Shown here: one piece after another, positions 1 through 8,919 of the stretch
Numbering within the stretch: the first letter of the stretch is position 1
Layout of the letters: each line of letters starts with the position of its first letter
From: JBEKTY01 sp049515555
Lineage (GTDB): Bacteria > Planctomycetota > Planctomycetia > Pirellulales > Thermoguttaceae
Assembly: GCA_049515555.1 (NCBI GenBank)
Contig: JBEKTY010000020.1
Coordinates: 1-64,000 of the forward strand
Direction of reading: 5' to 3'
Length of the DNA stretch: 64,000 nt
The notes under the pieces: generated by a model
What the model was told of the DNA's origin: nothing
What the model saw: only the letters and a program-made list of their open reading frames with translations
Database searches by the model: none
Program-made: the position numbers and the translations under genes

Positions 1-327
1 CTAGCTGCGTTATTCCCGGTGTTTTATGTGTGCGATGCAGCTCGCAAAATACGGGGCTCTCCGCGATTCTGTGAAGAGCACGTGTTATTCTCGGGGAAAA
101 CCACCCCACCTATAAACCGCTGGGCCTTGGGGGCGCCGGCCAACTGTGTCGTTTCCGCACAAGCGGTCGATGTGATCGAGGCGGGCAAGCAGGCCGCGTC
201 TGCGCGCGTCGGTGGGGGTGACCGCCGCAGGTTAGCTGGGCTGTCGTCGCTCCAAAAATGCGGTCCTTTTTCGACGCGTCTTGGAATACGGATGAGTTGA
301 CGGGACGACGGCTCGACGCCGGAACGG
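1..327. other. Left-edge stretch with no recognisable gene
   Basis: I see no supported gene here. Open frames on both strands have arginine/proline-rich translations typical of shadow frames in GC-rich DNA. The stretch lies downstream of the minus-strand carbohydrate gene set and may hold the decayed remainder of the gene whose signal peptide survives at 328-420. Confidence 0.5.
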
Positions 328-420
328 TTACATGGCCAGATACAGCACGGCCAGCGGCGCCAGCAGGACGGCGGTGAAACAAAGTGGAAATAGTCTTATG
401 CTCATGGACGCTCTGTTCAT
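328..420 (-). pseudogene. Signal-peptide-only remnant of a secreted protein
   Basis: Read on the minus strand, an ATG at 420 opens a 30-codon frame: MNRASMSIRLF, then a hydrophobic core with LLAPLAVL, then a TAA at 328-330. The first residues and the core resemble the N terminus of the gene at 2971-4194 (MNRATRH, then SLLLAPLAAL), so the two look related by descent. The frame starts 10 bases after the sialate O-acetylesterase stop, where the next operon gene would begin. Nothing recognisable follows the stop. I read it as the N-terminal stub of a lost secreted enzyme. A short membrane peptide in its own right is possible but less likely. Confidence 0.45.
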
Positions 421-430
421 AGTCGGGGAA

Positions 431-2968
431 TCATTCCACTTTCACGTGGACGGGGATATCCACGTAATACAAATTGACCGGGGGTTCGCCGGGGCGGGCG
501 AAGCTCAGGACGCCGGCGTTGCCGGCCTGCGTGACAATCCGCACCGTCGCGGCATATTCGCCCGGCCGGTCGGCGCCGAGAAAGCGGATGATCAGCGGCT
601 CAGACTCGGGCCTCTGACCGCCAACCAGGCCCGGCTGGCCGTCGGGGCCGATCAGCTTCAGTTCCCGCGGCGTGGCCCCGCGGTGTTCGCTGACGAATTC
701 GAACCGCTCCGCCGACGGGCCGGTCAGCACCGCCCCCACGTGATCCGTCGCCTTCGTCAGCACTTGGAGGTGATTCCATCCGTTGTTGGCCGCCCCCGCC
801 AGGCCGTAGAGGATTGTCGCGACCGGGGCGGCCTCCTCGCCATCGTGGAGCAACTGTGGCAACGCCCGCGTCTGGCCGTTGGAGATCGCGCGCGGCTTGG
901 ATTCCATCTGCTTTCCCGGTCTGGCCGTGCCGAGGTCGATCGTCGATCCGTCGCTGAGCTTCAACATCGGCCGGAGCACCGTCACGGCCGAGAGGTTGTC
1001 CAGATATACCGGCCGCTTGCCGTCGTGATTGGCAAACAGCGTTCCGGCCGCACTACCGGGCACGATATGCTCGGCGCTGAGTCGGTGCGCGACGTGCCGG
1101 CGGACGAACTTCTGACCGGCCGTGGATATCAACGGAATCCCCCAGGCCTGATAGCCACCAGCGTGGGAGTCCTGGCAGAGTCGCATGTATCCGGTGGCCG
1201 GCCCGTCGCCCATCCCGGCCGCGATGTCCACCGAATAGCCGGCCACGCAACCGGGTCGGACGGCGTGCTCACGAATCGGGTCGCAGTTCCACGCGTAGCC
1301 CAGGCCGGCGACGATTTCGTCCTGCATCACGCCGGTGTGCTCGCCGCTCAGTACGATCGCCGCCTTGCCGTCGGATGCCTTGTCGAACTGCCGGACGGGT
1401 TGGCCCTGGGCGCCCCACTCCGCCGCAAGGTGCGGCTGAACGCCGGCTTGCTCGAAGCTCGCATTTCGGAACGGAAAGCTCGCGCTGTCGGGCATTGGCA
1501 GGCGGTGGGGCTCGTAGTAGCGGAACGGCGTGGCCGGCAAGCCCTCCCGGTTATATAGCGTGCATCGCGGATAGCCGGCCCAGGCGTAGTGCAGCATTGC
1601 CGGGGACGACACCTGTGGGCTGGATACGACGACGGTGTCGCCCTCGATCCTCGCCTGGGCCGAGTGGAACCGCCGATCCGGACCGGCCAAGTCGAAGCCT
1701 TCCAGCACGCCGCCTGGGCCCTTGCCGACTAGCCCGTCGCCGACGTGGTCGAACCGCACGATGACGTCGCGCTGGCGGAACCGGGCTCCCGTCGGCACGG
1801 GGCCGCTGGCCACGAGCTTCTCACCGTAGGCGACCTGGCGGGCCTGTAGAAGTAGGCGGTCGGCCACCGGCTCCTTGTCGGCCGGGTGAATGTCCCAGGC
1901 GTCCCCGACGTCGATGGTGACGGCCATGCCCGTACGCGGCACCGAGAGCCAAGTCATAAGCTGCGCCTCGCGGACCTCGGTGAATCCGTGCCGCCCGCCC
2001 TCCCGGTGCAGCGCGGCCAGCGTCTGGGCATCCATGTCCATCCGCGACTCCTTGCCAGCCCGGTGGTCCTGGTAGCCCGGAAGCTGCACGAACAAAAACG
2101 GCAGGTCAGGCTGGGCCAGGGAACCGCGCCAACTCCGGATCAGCGCCGGAAACAGCGCCCGGAACTCAGCGCCGCGGCCACCGTTGTACTCGCCTTGATA
2201 GTACAGGACGCCACGGAGGGCGAGCGGGCCCAGCGGCGCAATAATGCCATTGAACCATTTCGACGGCCCCAGCGGGCTCTTGAGCAGGTGCGCCAGTTCC
2301 GGCGCGGCGGACAGGGAGGACGCGTCCACCCACGACTCGGCAGGCACGATGGCCACGGCCGTAATCATGCCGACGGGCACGTGGCCGCCAAGGTGGCGAT
2401 AGAGCTTCTCGGCGAAGAAGCCGCTGACGGCGGAGTAGCCGGCATGCGGTTTGCTCCAGGAAACCCGCTGCTTTAAGTCGGGCAACGGCTCAGTCGCCTG
2501 CGACTCCTGGCCGGGGATATTGGCGACCCACAGATGTGGACAGGCCTCGATCCGTTTCAAAGCATCGGCACCTCCGACGGCGCCCCCGAGTCCCATCATC
2601 ATATTGGACTGGCCAGCCGTGAACCAGACCTCGCCGACGAGCACCTCCTTGACAGTCACCTGGCGAGGTGTCGCCCCCACGGTCGCAACCACCATGTCGC
2701 GTCCGCTGGCGTTGGCGGGCAGGGAATCGAGGGTGATGCGCCAGCGGCCCTTCGCATCGGCCGTGGCGTGTCGGGTCTGACCAGCGAAAGCGACGGTGAC
2801 GGACTCCCCCGGTGCGGCCCACCCCCAGACCGGCACAAGCCGATCGCGCTGCAGCACCATGTGATCGGAGAAGATCCTCGCCACCCGCAACTCCGCCTGG
2901 GCTGTTGACGCCGAAAGACAAAAGGCAAGGAGCGGGACCAGCACTCGTTTGCACCGGATTAGGATCAT
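431..2968 (-). CDS. Secreted sialate O-acetylesterase family protein
   Basis: About 845 residues. The N terminus MILIRCKRVLVPLLAFC...STAQA is a signal peptide. An Ig-like sandwich segment (IFSDHMVLQRD, WGWAAPGESV) follows. The SGNH-type esterase begins near residue 115 with GQSNM, whose serine is the expected nucleophile of the sialate O-acetylesterase family; YYQGEYN lies further on. The C-terminal 300 residues are beta-rich and unassigned. The family removes O-acetyl groups from sialic acids or other glycans, outside the cytoplasm. I prefer the ATG at 2968, which has GAGG five bases upstream; a GTG at 2974 overlaps the stop of the preceding gene. The near-contact with 2971-4194 suggests co-transcription. 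Confidence 0.85.
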   Translation of the reverse strand: MILIRCKRVLVPLLAFCLSASTAQAELRVARIFSDHMVLQRDRLVPVWGWAAPGESVTVAFAGQTRHATADAKGRWRITLDSLPANASGRDMVVATVGATPRQVTVKEVLVGEVWFTAGQSNMMMGLGGAVGGADALKRIEACPHLWVANIPGQESQATEPLPDLKQRVSWSKPHAGYSAVSGFFAEKLYRHLGGHVPVGMITAVAIVPAESWVDASSLSAAPELAHLLKSPLGPSKWFNGIIAPLGPLALRGVLYYQGEYNGGRGAEFRALFPALIRSWRGSLAQPDLPFLFVQLPGYQDHRAGKESRMDMDAQTLAALHREGGRHGFTEVREAQLMTWLSVPRTGMAVTIDVGDAWDIHPADKEPVADRLLLQARQVAYGEKLVASGPVPTGARFRQRDVIVRFDHVGDGLVGKGPGGVLEGFDLAGPDRRFHSAQARIEGDTVVVSSPQVSSPAMLHYAWAGYPRCTLYNREGLPATPFRYYEPHRLPMPDSASFPFRNASFEQAGVQPHLAAEWGAQGQPVRQFDKASDGKAAIVLSGEHTGVMQDEIVAGLGYAWNCDPIREHAVRPGCVAGYSVDIAAGMGDGPATGYMRLCQDSHAGGYQAWGIPLISTAGQKFVRRHVAHRLSAEHIVPGSAAGTLFANHDGKRPVYLDNLSAVTVLRPMLKLSDGSTIDLGTARPGKQMESKPRAISNGQTRALPQLLHDGEEAAPVATILYGLAGAANNGWNHLQVLTKATDHVGAVLTGPSAERFEFVSEHRGATPRELKLIGPDGQPGLVGGQRPESEPLIIRFLGADRPGEYAATVRIVTQAGNAGVLSFARPGEPPVNLYYVDIPVHVKVE

Positions 2969-2970
2969 AT

Positions 2971-4194
2971 TCACCTCGCGACATTCGCTTTCACCGCATC
3001 CAGTTTGTTTATCTCGGCAAAGGCGGCTTTCACGACCTTGAGTTCCTCGTCATAAATCGAAATTGGATGGAACGACGGAGGAGTGCCCCATGCGTAACCG
3101 AAGAAATCGCAGCCTTGGTCATACCATTTTCGCCAGGACCCGGGATCGGTCACCCCCTTGCCACGGCCGATGATCGTGGTCATCACGCGCTGGCCGGGCT
3201 TGCGCACCCGCAAGAGCCAGCCCACAACGTCGTCGGATGATTCGGCGAACAGGCCGTCGCTTTCCGCCAGCATCGGGTGGTCCCGCCACAACGCCTCGTC
3301 AGCCTTTTGGAACGGCACGTTGAAGATGATCTTGGTCTTGGGACTGGTCTCACGAACGGCCTGCTTCAAGGCCCTGAATTGACGTTCCAAGGTGACCCGC
3401 TTGTATTTCAGATGCTCCTCGGGAGTGATGTCGCTGGCCTTGGAAGGCATGGGCCGACCGAGGATCTCTTGAAACGGCTGTTTCACGAACCCCGCCGGCT
3501 GCACGCGGGCTTCGTTCGGCTTCAACGAGCCGTAGACGAACCAATCCAGAAGTAACCAGTCGACGGGATAGTCCTTGAGGAACTCCCGGAGCCTTGCGCA
3601 GACCAACGCGGTGTGGGGTGTTTCGGGACCAAACAGGCCACCATGACCGTAGGACCCCGGGGCACTGCCGGGCACGATCCATTCGGGGTGCTCGCGCGAC
3701 TGAAACAAATCCGCCGACACGCAGAAGTAGGACCAGACCGGCATCTTCGCCTTGCGCGCGAGCAAGTAGATTTCGGGAAACAACTGCGAGGCTTTGCCAT
3801 GGCCTACCGGACCAAGCTTGCTGGGATATAAGGCAAAGCCGCTGGAGCAATACGCCTGGCAATACACGGCGTTGTTGCCGAATCCCTGGTGCCAGTCGAA
3901 GTATTGCTGGGCACTCACCTCTACCCAATCCTCCGGCATCGAAGGCCGGACATTCCCGTGGGGCAGGGTTTCGCTTTTGGGCCAGCGAGCCCAGTTGAAG
4001 TCGCAGTTGAAGAGCCGTGTCACGACGGGAACAGCACCCGGCAATTGGGGCTCTGCAGCAAGAACCGGGGCAGTCGGGCTCGCTCCCAGCAAGACCAGGG
4101 CATTGAACGGACCAGTGGCTTGAAGAGCCGCCAGTGGGGCCAGCAGCAGGGAAGCTGTGAAGATTACGGAAGAATGTCTTGTTGCTCTGTTCAT
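2971..4194 (-). CDS. Secreted TIM-barrel glycoside-hydrolase-like protein
   Basis: A 407-residue protein with signal peptide MNRATRHSSVIF...LLLAPLAAL. The mature part reads like an (alpha/beta)8 hydrolase of the alpha-fucosidase/GHL type: FNCDFNW, then YCQAYCSSGFALYPSK, PVWSYFCVSADLF, DWLLLDWFVYG with acidic residues at a strand end, and SDGLFAESSDD. The exact family and the catalytic pair cannot be fixed by eye. It lies between the DUF5703 protein and the acetylesterase on the same strand, which fits a secreted glycan-degradation operon. Its signal peptide resembles those at 328-420 and 4570-7377. Confidence 0.6.
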   Translation of the reverse strand: MNRATRHSSVIFTASLLLAPLAALQATGPFNALVLLGASPTAPVLAAEPQLPGAVPVVTRLFNCDFNWARWPKSETLPHGNVRPSMPEDWVEVSAQQYFDWHQGFGNNAVYCQAYCSSGFALYPSKLGPVGHGKASQLFPEIYLLARKAKMPVWSYFCVSADLFQSREHPEWIVPGSAPGSYGHGGLFGPETPHTALVCARLREFLKDYPVDWLLLDWFVYGSLKPNEARVQPAGFVKQPFQEILGRPMPSKASDITPEEHLKYKRVTLERQFRALKQAVRETSPKTKIIFNVPFQKADEALWRDHPMLAESDGLFAESSDDVVGWLLRVRKPGQRVMTTIIGRGKGVTDPGSWRKWYDQGCDFFGYAWGTPPSFHPISIYDEELKVVKAAFAEINKLDAVKANVAR

Positions 4195-4281
4195 TTACAG
4201 CGATTGTCTCTTTGCGCGCAGATCCAGAGTGATTTGGTTCTTGGGATAGTACCCCCATTCTATGAACGGCGACGTACCGCG

Positions 4282-4527
4282 TCAAAAACCGTTGCGTTCT
4301 CGGAGCACCGGCTGGGCCTCTTTGGATTCACATCCACGACTCAGCCCGATCATCATCAAAGGTATGGGTTTCCGGCGCGCGAACGACAGCTTCATCAATG
4401 GGTCCTTTGCCGGGAACACGTCAAGAAAAGTGCGGGTAACATTGGGCAGTTCGTAGTTCTTGCCGAAGGCATCGCCGTCATGGCGGGCGCCGATGCCGCC
4501 GGTTAGGTAGAGCCTCTTGGCCACCAC
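4282..4527 (-). pseudogene. Fragment of a GH127 (beta-L-arabinofuranosidase-like) gene
   Basis: An 81-codon frame in the gap between two carbohydrate genes begins VAKRLYLTGGIGARHDGDAF and runs to YELPN. The TGGIG...EAFG.dYELPN block is a hallmark of GH127/DUF1680 enzymes, normally deep inside a protein of more than 600 residues. After ELPN the family similarity stops; the rest (VTRTFLDVFPAKDPLMKLSF) is unrelated to what I know of GH127. No other GH127 blocks are visible nearby. I interpret this as a deletion remnant joined to another fragment; expression as a small protein is unlikely. Confidence 0.55.
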
Positions 4528-4569
4528 GTTTTCCCGCTTCGTGGTTGACCCCTGTGACCTCGGTTGCGT

Positions 4570-7377
4570 TCAGTCCGGTGGTCGCCCGTTGAGAAACACG
4601 CGCGGAAGGCCGCGGTCGAGTACTACCGCCACATGTTGCCAGACGCCGGGCTTCAATACGTTTTGGACCAATCTCTGCTGATCGCCGACGATCAGCCGCA
4701 AGCTCAGACCCGGAAAAGTGTCGAGCAAGAAGCCGTCGTTCTGGCCAGCCGTGAGTTTGTCGAGCACGCGGCCGGATTCTTTGTTCGCGGGACAAATCCA
4801 CGCTTCGAAGGAGACCGATCCGGTAAAATCCTCGGCACTCGTCGGCAGCGTGTCGCCGGGCTTTGGCTTCAGCCGGCAACCGACAACCCGCGGGGCCGCG
4901 ACGGGCTTGGTTCGGTCGCCGATGGCCAGATCTCGAATCGTCCGCAGCGAAAGCTTGCCCCGAAACATCGTCACGCGCCCGATCTCGCCGCGAAAACGGT
5001 TGCCTCCGTTCTGATCCAAACCAACGCGAAGCGGATGAACATTGGGTGGGACCACGAGCAGCTTTCTGGCCTGCGGCTGGCAGACGACCACGTCCGGTTT
5101 TCGCGAGGCGGGCTGAATGTCCCACGCGATCAGCTTGCCGTCTTTCACCGTTGCGGTGAGGACCGCGCCGCGCGTCACGTGCAATTTGAAGTCCACATCC
5201 CAATCGGCCGGCCATGCCGGCAGGAGCAGAAGTCTTTCCCCCGCTTCCTGCACGAGCATCCGTTGCAAGGCCACCGAGCCGGCGCCAAAATGATCGAAGT
5301 CCGGACAGGAATCCGGTCCCTCGCGACCGTACAGCGGGAAGCGGCACGCGGTCGAGGCGATGCGGAAGCGATGCACCAGTCCGTTGGCCGCTTCCGCAGC
5401 ATGACCGGCATAGGCCCAGTGGATTTGATCCTGCGTCCAGCAGGCGCAGCCAAAAACGTCCTTGCAGGTGCGATGTTGCATCGTCCAAGCCACGAGTTCG
5501 CCTGAACCGAGGCCCAACCCGAAACAGCGGAAAGGAAAGACCGGGTAGAGTTCGCCGTTCTCGCAGTTACCCTGCTTCTCGTATTTGTCGGCGGGAGCAA
5601 GGGCCTTGCGACCTTCAACGGTCCGCATGGGCACCTCCGGAATCTCCCCGCGAAACTTGCGCCAACGAGCCTGGTCTTCGTCCGTCCCGGCTTTCATGGC
5701 CAACAATTCGTCCAAACAGAACCACATCCCGGCCACATCCGGCGCCGGGTTGACGGCGATCCACCAGGTCTCGATCACCTGCGCCGGGTCGAGGCGAAGT
5801 TTGCCGTCCGCGCCCCGCGGATAGTGTTTATCGAAAAACAGCAGGACCTCCCGGGCAAAGGGCACCAGCACGCGGTCGCGAAAGGTGGTGTCGCCCGTGT
5901 AATTGACGTAATCGAGCATCATCGCGGTCGTCTCCAGGCCGCTGGTGAAGTAATAATCATGATACCAGCCCTCGTATTTTTCGCCGGGCCTGGTTTTGGG
6001 TGGGTGGCTGCCCTTGTCGCAATCCCATTCACCGCCGGTGGGAGCGATGTTCTCGCGGTAATAGGCGCCGTCGTGCCCGAACCAGGCCTTGGTGATGGCC
6101 TTTCGCATGGGAAGCAGGTTCGAGTAGTAGTCGAAGAACGGCTTCATCAGGTCGAAGTCGCCGCCGGCCAGCAGCGGCCAGTACAGCAGGCGCTGGTTTT
6201 GGTATGTGAAGCGGCGTCCCCACGGCCGGTCGTCTTCGCCCGTGAGTCGCGTTCCATGTGGCTGAGGAACGGCAGCGGATCCGGGCTTGTCGTCTTTCGC
6301 TTTCACGCGCAACTGCTGGGTGAAGATCCCGCCGTTGAACTTGGTCTGGATCCGGCCGCGGCTCTGGCAGGCCATCAGAAAGCGGAAGACGCTGTAGCTC
6401 TGCGTCGCCAGCGCGGCGCCATCCTCCTCGTCGCGACGGCCGTCGGGCGGAGGCTCGCCCTTGAACTTCTCCCGTGCGTCCGCCGGCACGGTGTTGTCAG
6501 AGGCGATGATCCAGCTTCGCTTCCAGAAGCTGGCCCACCACGCGCGGTGCTTTTCCCAGTCTGTCATCGCGTCCACCGGACGCGCTGCCTGCTTCTCGAT
6601 GGCCTCGATCCAGTTCGCAGCTCTGGGCGTCTGCATCGAGCAGGCATGGATGCGGATGTCGAAAGACTTCCCCCTCCCCGCAAGCGCGCCCTCGTTGAGT
6701 GTCAGCGTCGGACTCTCGATCAGGTTCCCAAACGTGTTGAAGCGGTAGGGATCCGGGAACGTGGCTGCCATGTGCTCGACCTGGTAGGTCTTCAAGTCGG
6801 CCGAGTAGACGCTTTTGTCGCCGACGGGAAAATACCAAAGAATCTTTCCGCGGCGCTCGAGCGGCATGTCCTGCGTGCCGTCCGGACGCTTCCAGAACTC
6901 CGTCCGGACGCTGACCGCGATCTCGCGGGGGGCTGCGATTTCGACGTGATAGACCGGCCGCAGTGCGTCCGCCCAGACCCGCACCGTCACGCCGTCCGCC
7001 TCGATCCGGATCGAGCCGCTCGGCAAGTCCAGGGTCTGCCGGAACGGCCTGCCGGATTTGAACGGATTGGGGTTGAGCGCCACCCGCACGCGCCCCGTCT
7101 TGTAAATGTCGCCGGAGGAATTGAATGCATCATTTTTCGACAGCAGCAGATACAAGTCGCCATTCTCGATTGCATACACGCCGGCGCCGATGTCTCCGTT
7201 GCCGATGGGCATCACGCCGGACGCGTCCTGCGATGGACTGTTCCAGACGACGTTGTAGCGGGCCATGCGTTGCGCGGCGGAGGCATCTGCCGCCGGCCCC
7301 GCTGCGTGCAATGCGGCTAGTGGCGCCAGCAGCAGGACGGCGGCGCAGGCCATTAAAGTGTTTATTGTTGTCTTCAT
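4570..7377 (-). CDS. Secreted DUF5703-type (alpha/alpha)6 glycoside hydrolase-like protein with LamG-like C terminus
   Basis: About 935 residues from the ATG at 7377; a longer frame reaches 7566, but only this start gives a signal peptide (MKTTINTLMACAAVLLLAPL). The N-terminal beta-sandwich has RYNVVWNSPS, MPIGNGDIGAGVY and LLLSKNDAF, the signature of DUF5703/GH95-like N domains. The middle is helical with GGDFDLMKPFFDYY and GGEWDCDKGSH, consistent with an (alpha/alpha)6 barrel. The last 150 residues (VSFEAWICPA, VWQHVAVVLD, FLNGRP) form a LamG/concanavalin-like domain. Likely an extracellular polysaccharide-active enzyme; substrate unknown. First gene of the minus-strand carbohydrate set. 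Confidence 0.7.
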   Translation of the reverse strand: MKTTINTLMACAAVLLLAPLAALHAAGPAADASAAQRMARYNVVWNSPSQDASGVMPIGNGDIGAGVYAIENGDLYLLLSKNDAFNSSGDIYKTGRVRVALNPNPFKSGRPFRQTLDLPSGSIRIEADGVTVRVWADALRPVYHVEIAAPREIAVSVRTEFWKRPDGTQDMPLERRGKILWYFPVGDKSVYSADLKTYQVEHMAATFPDPYRFNTFGNLIESPTLTLNEGALAGRGKSFDIRIHACSMQTPRAANWIEAIEKQAARPVDAMTDWEKHRAWWASFWKRSWIIASDNTVPADAREKFKGEPPPDGRRDEEDGAALATQSYSVFRFLMACQSRGRIQTKFNGGIFTQQLRVKAKDDKPGSAAVPQPHGTRLTGEDDRPWGRRFTYQNQRLLYWPLLAGGDFDLMKPFFDYYSNLLPMRKAITKAWFGHDGAYYRENIAPTGGEWDCDKGSHPPKTRPGEKYEGWYHDYYFTSGLETTAMMLDYVNYTGDTTFRDRVLVPFAREVLLFFDKHYPRGADGKLRLDPAQVIETWWIAVNPAPDVAGMWFCLDELLAMKAGTDEDQARWRKFRGEIPEVPMRTVEGRKALAPADKYEKQGNCENGELYPVFPFRCFGLGLGSGELVAWTMQHRTCKDVFGCACWTQDQIHWAYAGHAAEAANGLVHRFRIASTACRFPLYGREGPDSCPDFDHFGAGSVALQRMLVQEAGERLLLLPAWPADWDVDFKLHVTRGAVLTATVKDGKLIAWDIQPASRKPDVVVCQPQARKLLVVPPNVHPLRVGLDQNGGNRFRGEIGRVTMFRGKLSLRTIRDLAIGDRTKPVAAPRVVGCRLKPKPGDTLPTSAEDFTGSVSFEAWICPANKESGRVLDKLTAGQNDGFLLDTFPGLSLRLIVGDQQRLVQNVLKPGVWQHVAVVLDRGLPRVFLNGRPPD

Positions 7378-8234
7378 TGGTGATTCTTTCGCACATAGGC
7401 GGGCAACCGTGCGCTTCTCGGCATACAGCCGGTTCGCCAGCCCACATTTTAGCGACGCCAAATGCCTCGTCAAGAATAGTTGGTTTTCTGACTCTCGGCC
7501 GGCGATTCGATCCTGCTCCGCTGCTGTTGTTGAAAACCAGTCCGAGATCGCCATCTCGGTGATCAAAGCGGCGCATCGCAGTCAAAAGTGAAGTTTCCAA
7601 CAACGAACGCACAGATACCTGTGGGGGGAGCCATCGATAGCCACTCCGCGCTGATGCACTGCGGCGTCTTCAACGCGCCACACCAACCTCGGGGGCGCGG
7701 CCAACCCGAAAGCTTTTCGAGACCGCTTGCCTGCGGAGGAGGGGCACTCCTCCGCAGGCAAGGAAATGTCCTGCCATCCCCTCGTGTAGAGAAAACGGAC
7801 AACCTCTTGCATGGTAATTTAGCCGCTCAGTGCCCCAGTTTTTCTTGACATCTGCTGCTCCAGCCCCGCCTTGCCCGCCACGAGGCCCACCCTGGCCAAA
7901 GCTACCAAGCGCGGCTCCTGGCCCGCGTCGGGGCTGTGGCGCGGCGTTTGCGGGCCTTGCCGGACCCGGCGGGCGGCCTTTTGCCTTGGCCACATTCCGG
8001 CTGCGGGCTATTGGCCGGCCACCTTCGCAGACGATCACGCCCGATAGCCGGCGGGATCCGTCATAGGAGAACAGTCTTATCATTTCGCCTGCGGCTGCTC
8101 CTTGCCGTTCATGATCCCGGCATCCGGCGCGGCGAGCCTCTGAATTTCCTCCTCCAGCATTTGAATCCGCTCTTCGACGGACCAGTCTCCGACGCTCCCC
8201 GCCCAACGTTCTAGCAATGAAATCAGGTATACTC
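7378..8234. other. Intergenic stretch between carbohydrate locus and IS66 element, no firm gene
   Basis: No gene supported. The minus strand has short frames rich in Gly/Pro/Arg (7.8-8.1 kb) that look like repetitive GC-rich DNA. A minus-strand frame ending at 8080 (LERWAGSVGDWSVEERIQML, then EEEIQRLAAP) reads like the helical tail of a protein and runs back into the IS66 left end at 8235, so the insertion may have cut off an older gene. The promoter of the DUF5703 gene should lie near 7380-7600, but I cannot place boxes convincingly. Confidence 0.4.
7726..7762. repeat. Perfect 16-bp inverted repeat with 5-base loop
   Basis: cttgcctgcggaggag is followed by gggca and then its exact complement ctcctccgcaggcaag. 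No T-run follows on either strand, so a simple intrinsic terminator is unlikely. It is the strongest hairpin in the gap left of the IS66 element and may be an end of a decayed mobile element or a regulatory structure. Confidence 0.6.
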
Positions 8235-8254
8235 GTGTCCTTCCGGCAAGCGTG
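8235..8254. repeat. Left terminal inverted repeat of IS66 element
   Basis: gtgtccttccggcaagcgtg, the exact reverse complement of 11687-11706. Confidence 0.85.
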
Positions 8255-8340
8255 CAAAATCTTCGCACGGCGGGCGGACCGTGGTCGCTGGGGTCGGAGG
8301 GGATGGCGGCCGGCCGCGGCAGCCGACGTTGGGCGGCCGG

Positions 8341-8919
8341 TTACGATGGTGATGCCTCGAATTGCTGACGCAGCGTCTGAAGCTCCTTATCGCAAACAAA
8401 CCCCATGCAGTCACGTTTGCGCATCTTCGTGCACCACGCGGCAACCTCGTCCGCCGGCAGATCGCACCTGTGGAGGGCTTTGATGACCACCTGCAAGCAC
8501 TCTTCGAGGTCGTCGGTCATCAATCCCTCATCGCTCATTTCGACCTGATAGCTTCCTTTGGCCATCAACTCTAAGGACAGTTCCATCGCCGATCGCAACT
8601 GCCCAAGGCCGATCAAGCGGCCCAGGTTGCGTTTCACCGCGTTATACGCCGCGTGGTCGTAGCGGAAATTGCGATTCATGTCTCGCTTGTCGAAATAGGT
8701 CGCATCCGTGATCGCCTGGCGGATTGCGGCTACGAGTTCCTGGGGCGGGGCTTCCAACTCGAATCGTGCATCAAGCCGCCGGAGAATTCCGCGATCGTCG
8801 CCGGCGAACTCCAGCAGCGCGTCAATCAACTCGCGTTTCGTGCGTTTCGCCAGCGCCTTGCGCAGCCTTTCCAGGGCATCAGTCGAGTGGGCAGCTTTCT
8901 TCGGACGGCGTTTGGACAT
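8341..8919 (-). CDS. Conserved-looking hypothetical passenger protein of the IS66 element
   Basis: A 192-residue, mostly helical, charged protein beginning MSKRRPKKAAHSTDALERLR, followed by helices such as KRTKRELIDALLEFA, LRSAMELSLELM and LEECLQVVIKALHRC. The C terminus contains WCTKMRKRDCMGFVCDKELQ with spaced cysteines. No catalytic motif is recognised. It starts inside the end of tnpC (41-base overlap), so it is probably translated from the transposase mRNA, and it ends 87 bases inside the left terminal repeat. Canonical IS66 has three genes; this is an additional passenger. Function unknown. Confidence 0.7.
   Translation of the reverse strand: MSKRRPKKAAHSTDALERLRKALAKRTKRELIDALLEFAGDDRGILRRLDARFELEAPPQELVAAIRQAITDATYFDKRDMNRNFRYDHAAYNAVKRNLGRLIGLGQLRSAMELSLELMAKGSYQVEMSDEGLMTDDLEECLQVVIKALHRCDLPADEVAAWCTKMRKRDCMGFVCDKELQTLRQQFEASPS

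Noticed and set aside
332..1558. Long plus-strand 408-codon frame across the esterase region
   Set aside because: It lies opposite the well-supported sialate O-acetylesterase and its translation is Arg/Gly/Val-rich with no family features: an antisense shadow.
5824..7320. Plus-strand 498-codon frame opposite the DUF5703 gene
   Set aside because: Shadow of the minus-strand gene; no coherent protein motifs and no ribosome-binding site.
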